Below, one piece after another: positions 22,518-33,900 of a stretch of 64,000 nt of DNA; position 1 is the stretch's first letter; each line of letters begins with the position of its first letter. Made by a program: the position numbers and the translations under genes. The stretch covers positions 58,451,579-58,515,578 of the forward strand of contig CM055101.1 in NCBI GenBank assembly GCA_029204225.1. Reading direction: 5' to 3'. This DNA is from Diphasiastrum complanatum. Its lineage: Eukaryota > Streptophyta > Lycopodiopsida > Lycopodiales > Lycopodiaceae. Under the pieces are notes generated by a model. It did not search any database and was not told where the DNA came from. It saw only the letters and a program-made list of their open reading frames with translations.

Positions 22518-23093
22518 GTCCCCCTTTGAGATGGTCCTGCCAACGGACCTTTGCCTGGCCGCGCCCATACAAATCGATCACAGAATCAGCCCACATAGGA
22601 CACCCCTCCAACTATCCGTGCTTTCACCATTAAGCAGCACATTGCCTCAGTCACGCCCCACCACTTTTTGGTCGATAGCCCTTATAGCTAAACGATCGGC
22701 AGCTATCCCGCACCGGCAGCTAACCACCTGTGCTTTACACCCGAATTCGAGCAGCATCTCTGTATCAATGGTTAACCCGTACAGTTCGAATATGTCGCCC
22801 CGCACCCCACAAGGTACAGACCGTGCTTTCACCTCCCTAGGCAGCACTTTGCCTCATCCGTCCTACGTGCAGACAGCGCCAGGCCCGAACCGCGAGAACT
22901 GACCGTGCTTACACCTCAAGGGCAGCACTTTGACTCATCAAGTCCCCCGTTCTGCCTACCACCCCGACCGTGGACGCACCCGTGCTTACACTGTGGGCAG
23001 CACCTTGCACAACAGTTGTCTTGATGAACCCCAAACCGTGGCCATTCCCGTGAGATTCGCATAGCTGACCGGCCAGTCGGCTCTGATACCACA
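22518..23093 (-). mobile_element. LTR element 3, proximal internal part (minus strand)
   Basis: Continuation of element 3 after the element 2 insertion. It runs from the target site to the minus-strand PBS, which reads GCTCTGATACCA on the plus strand at 23080-23091. It holds about five copies of the post-PBS hairpin, one of them degenerate (near 22733). That is fewer than the eight of element 2, so the array varies in copy number. Confidence 0.85.
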
Positions 23094-24339
23094 TGTAGCG
23101 CAGGCATCCCAAAGGGAGCCGGGAACCACGACTTAGCTTCCCAGCCTTCAACTCTTGCCATCCAAACCCACTTGACATACAAGCAGCCAACTCGCCAACA
23201 ACGATCAGACTTAACCAACTTGAAGTTCCGAAAACCAACATTGAGATCCAACCTAGCGCCATGCCAGATCGGGGGTCCCGACGTGGGTGACTTCCCTCCA
23301 AGCAAGCCGCCCGACATACATCAAACTTAACCAACTCGAAGCTTCGTTACAAACGAGTAACATCCATTCCAAGCAAGCGGTCTGACTTACATCAGACTTA
23401 ACCAACTGAAAGCTTCGTCACGAGCGCTGGAAGCCAACCTGGCGCCACGCCAGACTGGACAGCCATAAACAGGTAACATCCACCAAAGCAAGCCATCCAA
23501 CTCAGCCGACAGGTTAGAGCCCGTTCCCCAAGAGCTTAACCCATTCACGTTCATGCAAGGAACACTCAGAACCACAAGCCGCGACAGATATGGAAACAAC
23601 CAGTTCTTGGACCAAATGGTCCCGACAGCATACCGCTGGCGCCACGGACCGAATGGTCCCGACGGCATACCGCTGGCGTCCCGGGATACGACACTCAGCT
23701 ATGTGCCAAGTTAAAAATTTTGAAAGCGGCCTTACAACTGGCGCTTTTACCGAACACTGAAACCCAGAAGGTAATCAGAGTCAGTTTGAGGAAAATCCCA
23801 CTTTATTGATAAATCTGAGAAGGTTACATTTCAAGTGTGTGACCGACCCTAGTCTCCGGGGCGCTAGCATACCAAGGCGAGAGCCATGACAACATTCCAG
23901 CAAGGGAGGCTGAGACTTGGTTGGAGCTCGCCCTGAGTCGCAACCCGCACTCCCCTATAGTATTGGTGTGATTCGGCACCCCCCCCTCATACCAAGCACT
24001 CTACCCAAGCTGGTAAAGCACGTTTATCTCTCTCTAGGATTTTCTCTTTCTAGAAAGTCATTTTCTCTCTCTAGATTTTATTGATCCCCAGGCTTCCTTT
24101 AATCATGCCTAGATCGTGTGAGGTGATTGCACATCGATCTGAGCTCTCTGGACTTCGCTAGAACCGATCAAAGATTTTTAGGCATAGGAACTTGGCGCCG
24201 GCTGGATTCTGGTCACAGTGGCGCCGGGAGTGGCGCCGGCGCCGTTGGCACCGGGAGCAGCAGGGGCACTGTTGGCGCCGGGGACATAGCTGGCGCCGAT
24301 GGCGCCGGAAGTAAAGCTTGTAAAGGTAGCTTTACAACA
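23094..24339 (-). repeat. 5' LTR of element 3 (minus strand)
   Basis: A 1,246-bp LTR, the reverse complement of the element 2 LTR. On the plus strand it begins TGTAGCG at 23094 and ends CTTTACAACA at 24339. It is slightly diverged from element 2, as expected of an older insertion that served as the target. Confidence 0.9.
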
Positions 24340-25606
24340 CAAGGCGAGAGCCATGATAACATTCCAGCAAGGGAGGCTGAGACTTGGTTGGAGCTCGCCC
24401 TGAGTCGCAACCCGCACTCCCCTATAGTATTGGTGTGATTCGGCACCCCTCCTCATACCAAGCACTCTACCCAAGCTGGTAAAGCACGTTTTTCTCTCTC
24501 TAGGATTTTCTCTTTCTAGAAAGTCATTTTCTCTCTCTAAATTTTATTGATCCCCAGGCTTCCTTTAGTCATGCCTAGATCGTGTGAGGTGATTGCACAT
24601 CGATCTGAGCTCTCTGGACTCCGCTAGAACCGATCAAAGGTTTTCAGCCATAGGAACGTGGATTCTGGTTAAGTGGCGCCAGGAGCGGCGCCGGCGCCGT
24701 TGGCGCTGGGAGCAGCAGGGGCACTACTGGCGAAGGGGACATAGCTGGCGCCGATGGCGCCGGAAGTAAAGCTTGTAAAGGTAGCTTTACAACACTTGGG
24801 TAGAGTGCTCGGTATGAGGGTGGTGCCGAATCACACCAATACTATAGGGGAGTGTGGGTTGCGACTCAGGGCGAGCTCCAACCAAGTCTCAGCCTCCCTT
24901 GCTGGAATGTTGTCATGGCTCTCACTGTAGCGCAGGCATCCCAAATGGAGCCGGGAACCACAACTTAGCTTCCCAGCCTTCAACTCTTGCCATCCAAACC
25001 CACTTGACATACAAGCAGGCAACTCGCCAACAACGATCAGACTTAACCAACATGATGTTCCGAAACCAACATTGAGATCCAACCTGGCGCCATGCCAGAT
25101 CGGGGGTCCCGATGTGGGTGACTTCCCTCCAAGCAAGCCGCCCGACATACATCAAACTTAACCAACTCAAAGCTTCGTTACAAACAAGTAACATCCATTC
25201 CAAGCAAGCCGTGTGACTTACATCAGACTTAACCAACTGAAAGCTTCGTCACTAGCGCTGGAAGCCAACCTGGTGCCACGCCAGACTGGACAGCCACAAA
25301 CAGGTAACTCCCGGCGCCAACGGCGTCGTCGCCGCTCCCGGTTCCACTCTGACCAGAATCCAGCCGGCGCCAAGTTCCTATGGCTGAAAATCTTTGATCG
25401 GTTCTAGCGGAGTCCAAAGAGCTCAGATCGATGTGCAATCACCTCACACGATCTAGGCATGATTAAAGGAAGCCTAGAGATCAATCTGGGAAGCTAAGTC
25501 GTGGTTCCCGGCTCCCTTTGGGATGCCTGCGCTACAATTTGGATGGCAAGAGTTGAAGGCTGGGAAGCTAAGTCGTGGTTCCCGGCTCCCTTTGGAATGC
25601 CTGCGC

Positions 25607-25610
<4 letters not shown>
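24340..25610. repeat. Mosaic of LTR fragments in both orientations
   Basis: Blocks in order: about 24340-24796 minus, including a complete LTR start ending CTTTACAACA; about 24797-24924 plus; about 24925-25305 minus, starting TGTAGCGCAGG; about 25306-25486 plus, with a GGCGCC tract; and two plus-strand LTR 3' ends finishing GCGCTACA near 25537 and at 25610. The last LTR end abuts a (GA)n tract. No coding sequence. Confidence 0.75.

Positions 25611-25669
<59 letters not shown>
25610..25669. repeat. (GA)n microsatellite at the right edge of the LTR nest
   Basis: About 29 GA dinucleotides directly follow the LTR terminus GCGCTACA. Confidence 0.95.
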
Positions 25670-25670
<1 letters not shown>

Positions 25671-26289
25671 TACAACGATTGATTTATATTGATTTTTGAT
25701 GTTTGATCACAACATCTCGTTACATGAAGAGGAGAGAGACAACAAGCTCTCAAACGATACTAATAACCAAAAGACACAACATTTGGTAAAGCGAGGATAG
25801 ACACAAAACCATGTTAATTTAAAACCACGTGTAGTGCCCTGGCATAATCTACTGGCACAAGTTGTTTTATTAACAAGATTGAACGTATTATTGATTTCTC
25901 TCTTCAATATCATCTCTAGAAAGAGGGGACTTAAAACTTCAGTATTTCACTAACCATATTGAAGCCACATTGGCACATTAAAGGAGATTGTCGTGGCATG
26001 TATTTGCCCTTGTTGCCACCATGGCTTGGTGAAAGGGATCTCATAAATATGCCTCTATGAACATTTCCTCTTTCACAATATTTCCAACTCGTTTCCCACA
26101 CCCACAAGGGATCTAGACAATATGCCTCTCCATGAACATTCCATAGTTCACAAGTTTACTCACCCACTTCCATGAAAATATCCTCACTTACTAGGAAAGA
26201 ATGAGTTCAAATTTAGGATGAGCATGATGCCTGCAAAGCGGCCATCGATGTACTTTTTTTCTTTGTGGGCTGTAGCCTCGTGCTCTTTC
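25670..26289. other. Unique spacer upstream of the ERF gene
   Basis: No coding frame or repeat recognised. It may hold distal promoter sequence of the ERF gene. Two related CTC-ATGAACATT segments (near 26052 and 26130) suggest a small local duplication. Confidence 0.3.
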
Positions 26290-26720
26290 TCCCATGCATC
26301 TAGCCTCGCCTGAGCTCTCCGCCTGTGCATGCACCCACACACACCGCATCAAGCACGGACGGACACACACACACATACACACACAAAGGTACGAACAAAA
26401 GTTTCTCTTCTTCTTCTCCTCTCCAGACTCCAGTTTTCCCTTTCCTGCACGGTCTACTACCTCTCATTCTTTTCTGGCCAGCTGCCCCTGCCTCTGGACG
26501 CTCGCTCGTACACAGGTTACATGCAATGTCAAGCACACACACTCTCTCTCTCGCTTTCTCTCACAATCTCACACACACAATCTTTCGAGATAGAGTTCTC
26601 AGTTGATTTTGTGGAGTAAGATCACCTCGTCTCCTAGATCTTTTTAATCTTCTTGCAGCTCTTTTTAATGTTCTTGCAGCTTGCTTATGTCAGTAGCTCA
26701 AAACTTTTATCTTCTGACCG

Positions 26721-26772
<52 letters not shown>

Positions 26773-26943
26773 GCTGTGAGATGGCCGATTTGACAAGTTA
26801 AGCCGGATTCTGCAATACTGGTTAGTTTGTGAGTGTGCATTTATCAGTGCAAAAACTGTAACGTTTTAGTTTTCATTTATCCGCCTAGAAGTTCCAGCCA
26901 TTCTCACTCGAGTTCCCACTGGATCAAGCTCACGCTCTTTCCA
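26290..26943 (+). promoter_or_regulatory. Promoter and pyrimidine-rich 5' leader of the ERF gene (inferred)
   Basis: Contains (AC)n stretches (about 26334-26390), several CT-rich tracts (26540-26570) and a pure (CT)n of about 22 units at 26724-26768, a composition common in plant 5' leaders. Upstream ATGs are present. The best context is GAGATGG at 26781, opening a 6-codon frame that stops at 26801. Another at 26521 encodes about 32 residues. No transcription start or TATA box could be fixed, and a leader intron cannot be excluded because CTTGCAG acceptor-like sites occur near 26658 and 26679. Confidence 0.5.
26781..26801 (+). CDS. Possible upstream ORF (6 codons plus stop)
   Basis: ATG at 26781 has G at +4 and a purine at -3. 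It reads M-A-D-L-T-S-stop and ends 142 nt before the ERF start codon. If it lies in the mature mRNA it could lower ERF translation. Leader structure is unknown, so this is only a candidate. Confidence 0.3.
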   Translation: MADLTS

Positions 26944-28185
26944 ATGTCATTGCATGAACTATTGCTGAGTTGCAGTAGCATTACCCCAGCTTCTAACCGC
27001 TCATGGCCTAAAGAGGGACCCAGAATGAGTGCGATAGAAGAGAACAAGCATAACTGGAATGCGATGTCGCTCTATCATGCTCATGATCCAAATACGAGTT
27101 GCTCGTTCCTATCCGGTGGGGAAATCTTTAGGCCAGAGATGCCTAACAATGGAGGCAGTGGCTGGTCCGAGAAGCTCCCCCAGAGTGATATTCATGCCAT
27201 TGCCGATATGAACGTTCAGTTCTGCACTTTTCCATTTGAAGTGGGCTGCGAAAATTCGGGAAAAGCAAAAGATAAACCTGAAGCTCTGGACGGAATTGCA
27301 GCTGTCGTCGGTCAGCACATTTTGTTCGGCACTCCAGAGAATTCTCCGTCGTCTACTCGTTCGTGGAATGTAGAAGCATCTACGCGGGATCTGTTTGTGT
27401 TAACACCACCTCAGAATCTTCGAACGGCAACATCCTTTCATGATAGCAATCTTGTTGGATCTTCTGAGGACTACTATGCTTCTGATCAGAGGCGTTCGTC
27501 TCCAAAAAAGTTTAACATTCCAGGAGAAAGGCGCAGCAACCTGATCCACGTAGAAAGTGGTTCAGCGAGCAATAGAGTGTTCAGAGGAGTTCGAAAGAGG
27601 CCTTGGGGAAGGTGGTCTGCAGAGATTCGGGATCGCATTGGAAGATGTCGGCATTGGCTTGGAACTTTTGATACTCCCGAAGATGCCGCCAAGGCTTACG
27701 ACGCTGCAGCTCGCAAGCTGAGGGGTGCTAAGGCTCGTACAAATTTTTCTATACCCTCATGCACACCGCTACCTACCATGATATCATCACAAAGAGAGGA
27801 ACATCGCACTAATCAGGAAGTACTAATTTCCTCAGTTGATAAGTCAGGAACAAACACCTGCAGTGGTGCTGGATCCTTTGACAGGGAAGACGTTGGAAAT
27901 TCCTTCCTTTTATCTGATCACGCCACAAAGGTAAGAAAGGAAGAAGCATTTGGTACTTTAGGAAGGTCTGCTGCTACGCTTCAGCTATCCGCCACACATA
28001 GTAGCTTTTGTCAGCCTGATGTTTCAGGGGAACTTCACACTCGTGATCAAAAGCTCGACCTTGATCTTAATCTCCAATTTTGGACATCAGCTGTAAGTAC
28101 TTCAAACAACAGTACTCCCTTTCCAAGGGTTGCACCAAGTTCTGCGCTGCCTTTTCTCTCGCCATCTTTGTCATTTCCCCGATGA
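26944..28185 (+). CDS. AP2/ERF transcription factor with EAR repression motif
   Basis: A 413-residue nuclear DNA-binding protein, uninterrupted by introns. The AP2/ERF domain spans about residues 212-270, with [16 protein letters not shown] (here WSAEIRD rather than the usual WAAEIRD), [17 protein letters not shown] and [10 protein letters not shown]. These are the strands and helix that bind GCC-box-like DNA in this family. The single AP2 domain and the AEIRD and WLGTFDT elements place it in ERF rather than AP2 or [14 protein letters not shown] at 370-380 holds a DLNL-type EAR motif, which in this family recruits TOPLESS-type co-repressors, so I infer a repressor. The start is the first in-frame ATG; the frame is open upstream to a GTG near 26833, which is not a likely plant start. 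The rest is low in recognisable domains. It is the only intact host-type gene in the window; the subgroup was not resolved. Confidence 0.93.
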   Translation: MSLHELLLSCSSITPASNRSWPKEGPRMSAIEENKHNWNAMSLYHAHDPNTSCSFLSGGEIFRPEMPNNGGSGWSEKLPQSDIHAIADMNVQFCTFPFEVGCENSGKAKDKPEALDGIAAVVGQHILFGTPENSPSSTRSWNVEASTRDLFVLTPPQNLRTATSFHDSNLVGSSEDYYASDQRRSSPKKFNIPGERRSNLIHVESGSASNRVFRGVRKRPWGRWSAEIRDRIGRCRHWLGTFDTPEDAAKAYDAAARKLRGAKARTNFSIPSCTPLPTMISSQREEHRTNQEVLISSVDKSGTNTCSGAGSFDREDVGNSFLLSDHATKVRKEEAFGTLGRSAATLQLSATHSSFCQPDVSGELHTRDQKLDLDLNLQFWTSAVSTSNNSTPFPRVAPSSALPFLSPSLSFPR

Positions 28186-28899
28186 TTAAGTTGCTACAGA
28201 GTGAAAAGGGAATACTAACAGCAACATTTTGTGACTGTATTTCTTTGTGAGGTAAAATCGCTGACTGACCGTTTGAGTGGGAATAGTCACGGAAGTGAAC
28301 CTCATACTTTGATTATGGCTTCTGTTTAGTTCAGGTTACACACCTGCAGATATTATACAAACCTAGTTACCATAAAGAAATGTTAGTTCCACGAATATTA
28401 TAGACATAATCTTGTATTTTGGAGTTACTATAAGATAAGGATTCTGTTGCGTCATATTCCAAAGAGTTGTAACATTAATGAGAGATGACAGTACATTTAT
28501 GGTTGATCGAGCTTAAATATCTGTAATCTGGATTCTTTACATAGTGTAGCGCTGTTTGAATGTCATCTCTCCTTTACTCAAGTACTTTCCTTTAAAGGTG
28601 GGAAGGAGGGAACAATTTTTTTCGTAAAAGCTTTATTTACAGGAGATCACGAAAGGAAGTGAATACTTGTCTTCAAGATGGTTGTGGTGTAGAAAGGTGC
28701 GCCTCAATGTCAACCTCGTTACTCAAAGCAAGCGAACTGAGTCTAGTACTCCACCTGCAACTTACAGTCACGTTTGTGGTTGATTGATTAGGGAGAGAAA
28801 GTTATCGGGAAAATTTTCTGCTATCATGCCGCAGGCCCATTACAGCATAATCGCATCACCCTGGTACAGCTGGACATCTTACGTCATTTGATTGTCGAT
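28186..28899. other. 3' flank of the ERF gene
   Basis: Presumed 3' UTR and downstream DNA. AT-rich, and no perfect AATAAA close to the stop was singled out. No further gene seen. Confidence 0.35.
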
Positions 28900-29001
28900 C
28901 TGAGAATCCATATGCTACTCCTTTTCCCGTAGCTTAGAGAGAATCACTTCCTGAGAATCCATATGCTACTCCTTTTTCCGTAGCTCAGAGAGAATCACTT
29001 C
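28900..29001. repeat. 51-bp tandem duplication
   Basis: Two adjacent 51-bp units start CTGAGAATCCATATGCTACT at 28900 and 28951 and differ at only two positions, so the duplication is recent. Confidence 0.9.
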
Positions 29002-30831
29002 CTGCAGATAAGTTATATCTGTAGCTTTGTCGATGACAAATCAGGTAGCTCATCAATTTTACGTTTTTTGTTCTAGAACGATTTAATTATATCATTTCGA
29101 ATTCAAGCAGATCTAGCACTCGTTTCTTGTTCGGACTATTCGTATCAGCACATACTGGCATGGCTAGTTGGCGTTGGTAACAAAATCAAACCGATCTCAC
29201 AGTTGCTTTCGCCTCCTCAAGAGTTCTCATCCCTTTTCTGATAGCACACTTACAATAGGTCATGTCTATCTAAAGCGTAAACTCACGAGTCTTTCAGCTC
29301 CATAAGAAGAGAACTTTTCATGCGCAGCTTATATCTCTAAGAGCTTTTTATGAGATCGCGAGTTCCATCATGTAACATGGTTGCGAGGTCAGGTCTATCA
29401 TAGTAAATCAGAGTAAGGCCTCTGCCCTTGTGGATACTCTATTGAGATAGGCGTAATACGCTTGCAAATGGCAAGCTTTCTGACGGTTTTAATGTTGTCA
29501 TCTAACATTTCGATGGCATTGCTGATGGTCTAAAATTCAGCCACAGTACTGTTTGAAGACTATTTCTCAATCATTCTTGTCTAAGTTGGTTGTTATTTAC
29601 GAGAATTGCTCAATGGTCCCTGTGAAGCAGTGGAACGTCAAGTGGGATACCTATAGCAAGCCTGCTCCTATGTTAAGTTTCTTCATTCAGACGAAGCCAC
29701 CACCGCGATACATGTGAATTATTATCATGCGTTTCTTCAGGAGATTGTATATATACGGTAATGAGGTTTCAAATGCTTACTAAAATCTAAGTCTTAAGAT
29801 ACTTTGAATGAATGTGGATTGTTCACGTATAACTGTCGCAATCTCTATGAATCTATCCAAATCCTCCACACAAAATCAGAAGGCATTCTCATCATAGTAT
29901 GATCTGAGGCAAATAGAGGTCCATAATACTGTTTCGAAAACACATTACTTGTTTACTAGTAAACATCATAGCTTCGTTGAACTTTGGCACCAGTACCATG
30001 CATCTCACTGCCTTTTTTTAATAGCACTTAAAATTTCTTCAATGTATTTCTCGTAGTTCCAAGCAAATTCTTATGCAGACTCAAGATTACAATACATTTC
30101 GTACTGTAAAAAAAGGGACCTGAATGCAGGAATGGTACTATGCACAGCACATGAACCAACAACTGGAGATTACTAAGCATCCGAATATAATCAAATGAGT
30201 GCGGTAGTCTACTAGGCATATAGATAGATATTATAGAAATACTGTGCTCACGGCCAAAACAAATTGTTTAGTATTTATATCTACGAGGCAAAGCTTTGAT
30301 ATGATTAGGAAGAATATACACAAGATCACAACGCAAATTCTCCAGATGGGTTGTAAGTAATGCTTCAATTTTAAACGGTCTCCTAGCGTCGATACTAAAC
30401 TCACCTGTGTGTGTGCTTGCACGAGAGACAGAGAGGAAAGGAATGGAAGTCCAACGTTCCTGTAGAGACCTTTTCCATGTGGCTCCAAGTCCCAAGTATA
30501 AAGAAAGAAAATTTATTCTGGTGATAGAGCAAATAGGATATCATTCTAAGAACTCAATCATTACATGCTAAGATGCTCAGAATTTTATATGCATTGATCC
30601 TTGAAAGTTGTGACCTTCCATGACCATGTTCGGGGGGGTGGAGCCTAGGATCTTAGAGCCTCCCTTCCGGGAGCCGTGCTTACTCAACTTTGGCCCCAAC
30701 TTAATCACAACCACACATTTTTTTAATGTAAAAAATTAATTTTTCATTCACACAAAGTTGCCCAACGTTTTTGCCCTAGCCCATGTGATTGACACACGTT
30801 CTTTTGTCCCATAAGCATTTTGAGGTTCTAG

Positions 30832-30836
<5 letters not shown>
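29002..30836. other. AT-rich region, nothing recognised
   Basis: Only short frames without domain similarity. No repeat partner in the window was noticed. Confidence 0.3.
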
Positions 30837-30911
<75 letters not shown>

Positions 30912-30928
30912 ATATATATATATATATA
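30837..30928. repeat. (TC)n followed by (TA)n microsatellite
   Basis: About 36 TC units run to 30908, then a TATATA tract to about 30928. Confidence 0.95.
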
Positions 30929-33900
30929 AAGAACACTAATTCTCTTGAAACATGTGTGCGCGTGTGGGTTCGGAGGCCCACCCAAAAATCTGGTCCCCGC
31001 CTACTCTGCTCATGCTTCTTATGTGGACATGTCTAAAACTTCAAGTGCTCGAACCTATTTGTAGCTCATGCTCGCCTACTCAGAACTGAAAAAATCAAAA
31101 ACTTTGAGGCCCACAAAAAATTTGGTGGCCATTTTGATGCCCCCTGTTTGTGCCACATGGAACGTTGGTAGCTCATTGGGGCGAAAAGCCCGGGCAATGT
31201 CTTTAAGGGCCAATGTTGTGTGAGGGCCTTTTCCAACCTCAGGCTTTTCTTATGACAAGTTGCTCTAAGCTTTGTCCTCCCATGATTATTAATTTTTGTT
31301 TTTTTTTCAAGGTGCGAGGAAGGCCCAAGCTTGAGCACCTTCCCCTGTGGGAGGGGCTTTTCTATCCTCTAGCTTATCTTGTAGGACTTTTTCCCTCATG
31401 CAATACCCAAGACCATGGGGAAGGTCTAAGGCCTAAGGTATTCCCTTGCGTAATGCCAATGTGTGAGCTTTTGTTTTTTCTTTTGCCCTAATTTCTACAA
31501 GCCAAGACTAGTTCACTACGTATACCATCGTTTGCATGTGACTACTAACTTTGATCCAAAGTTGAGCCTTTCCTAATATTGTTTACTTTTATTGTTGCAA
31601 AAATCATGATTCTTAGTGAATGTTTGCTTTCACAGGAATGTCCTTTTGTCGACATGTTCCTAAATCAACAAAGAAATCAGTTATGTTCTTTAATGTGATT
31701 CTCAATTACAAATCAAAAAACAAGCACATTGCATAATAATGTGATTCTTGATTACAAATCAAAAGACAAGAACATGGCATTATGAGGCAAGGGGAAGAGT
31801 CTTGGCCCAAGGGTCTTCCACCCTATAACCTCAAGGGCACTTGCTAAAGTAGCGAGGCCGGCCTGAGGGCCTAAGGGCAACTTCCCCAATTTAATATCAT
31901 TGATAGCGTTTTCTTTTTTCACAATTACTTTCTATCTAGAAATGTTTGGAAAAATAAATTTCATCAAAATCTCCATGTGCACAACTTATTTCCGGTTCCC
32001 ATATAACTAGGACCCTAATATGTGGACATGTGATATGTGGCTGCCAATTATTGGTTGCCACATAGCACATGTCCACATTAACATCATGGCGGCCCCCAAG
32101 GGTTATTGTGGGAGGGTAAGAGCTTGAGGGCATTGTCTATACTATGACAGAAAACCCAAGGACAACTAGCCTTCCCCCATGTACCATAGTGCAATTTTTT
32201 TTGGTCATCAATTACCTTTTTCTCAATAAAATTTTGAAAAAAATAGATTTTTTTGGTTGAATATTGATTCAAACATCCAATCGGATGTTCACATGAAAAC
32301 GTATGTGCATAAGGTTTAGGTCTATGAAAGTAGTGGAGGAAGGTATGAGTCTTTGGCAAGATGCACATTTTGCAAGGTGGCTTCATTTCTCTACATGAAA
32401 GTACTCGAGGAAGGTATGAGTCTTTAGCAAGATGCACATTTTACAAGGTGGCTTCTAAATACAAAAAAAAAAAAAATTGAACGCTCAACATTGCATGCAA
32501 AGAAAAGTTGTGAGAAAAGTCCATGTTAAAGGACATGTTTTGAAATTTGAGTGTAGACTTGAATGAGAAGGTGATTACATCATGATGCATGATCCTTGTA
32601 TGGACAAGTAGATAGATATGCTTATAGTTTGCCTTTAACTTTCTCATAATCGATGACTTGTGTACATTAGTATCTATTTTTTGAAAGCAAGGCCTTTGTG
32701 GGGGTTTTGAACTATTTTAACTACTAAGATATCATTATATTTGAAAGTTTCTATTATCTTGAATTGTTCCATAATTGATGAATTGTATAGTACATAGTAG
32801 CTATTTTTTGAAACCAAGGTCTTATGGAGTTGTAAACTTAATATTTTATGTTAAGATATCAGTGTTCGTTATAGATTGAACATTAAATTTTTGTGCTTTA
32901 GAACATTAGTGCAATAGCTAAATCAATTTTTTCTTTCTTTAGAACCTTAATACACTAAAGCCTTTTCAAGTGTATGATGATGAGGCATCTATGCAAAGCC
33001 CTAAATGAGGTCATTGAACTTGATTGAAAGTGAAATTCATTGACAAGTGTAAGGCATAACGCTTTTTATAGCCTACAATTTCGAGTTAACTCTTTTTTGG
33101 CCAATGTTTTCATATAGCTTCTTTACTGAATCTTCGGTGGGACACTATGTCTATGAAATATTTTATGGATGCTAATATTCTTTACAAATATTTCAAAAAA
33201 TTACACCAAATTTGCATATGAAATTCGAATGAGTTCTAATGAACCAACTACATGGAACATGACAATGCATAAATTATTAAGGAATGGAAACCTTTAAAGG
33301 GTTTGATCCTCTTGTGGAACTAGCATTAAAATGCCAAGCTACAAATTATTTACCTTGTACTTGTGGGAGTATAACTCAATTGGCCTTAAGTGAGTTACTT
33401 CAAGGAAGATTTATGCAAGATAGAACTTGAAGTCACAACTTATTGATCTCAATCATTAGTTTAAATACCAATGTAGCTGACTTATTACATAAGTTAATAT
33501 TTCTAACCTTGGTACATGACTTTCTGACTCACTCAAATGTGAGAGGGCCTTTTCTGTTGTCTAGCCACTCTTGTGATATTCTTAACTCCATGCAAAGTCC
33601 AAACCATGAGGAAGATTGGAGGCTTAGCATATTCCCTTGCGTAATGCAAAGTGTGTGTGGTTTTGTTCCCTTGCGTAATGCAAAGTGTGTGTGGTTTTGT
33701 TCTTTCTTTTGCCCTCCTTGCTTTAAGCCCACACTAGTTATGTGCCACCTTCCACATTTAAATACAAGAGACCCAAAATATGTATGTTCATTTGTTTTAC
33801 AATACATTTTTCAAAGAATTTCCACTAGTGTTTCTCAATTCAAAAAGCTGATATATTATTTGTGAAAATTTTAAATGTTAAGCTTGATAAACATATGGAT

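Noticed and set aside
22294-22902. 202-codon open frame across the LTR/internal junction
   Set aside because: It crosses the end of element 2's 3' LTR into the inverted internal sequence of element 3, so it is a chance fusion with no domain.
26833-26943. N-terminal extension of the ERF protein from a GTG at 26833
   Set aside because: Plant nuclear genes start at ATG. The first in-frame ATG is 26944, and the extension resembles leader sequence.
30776-30985. Arg/Glu-repeat open frame
   Set aside because: Translation of the (TC)n/(GA)n microsatellite.
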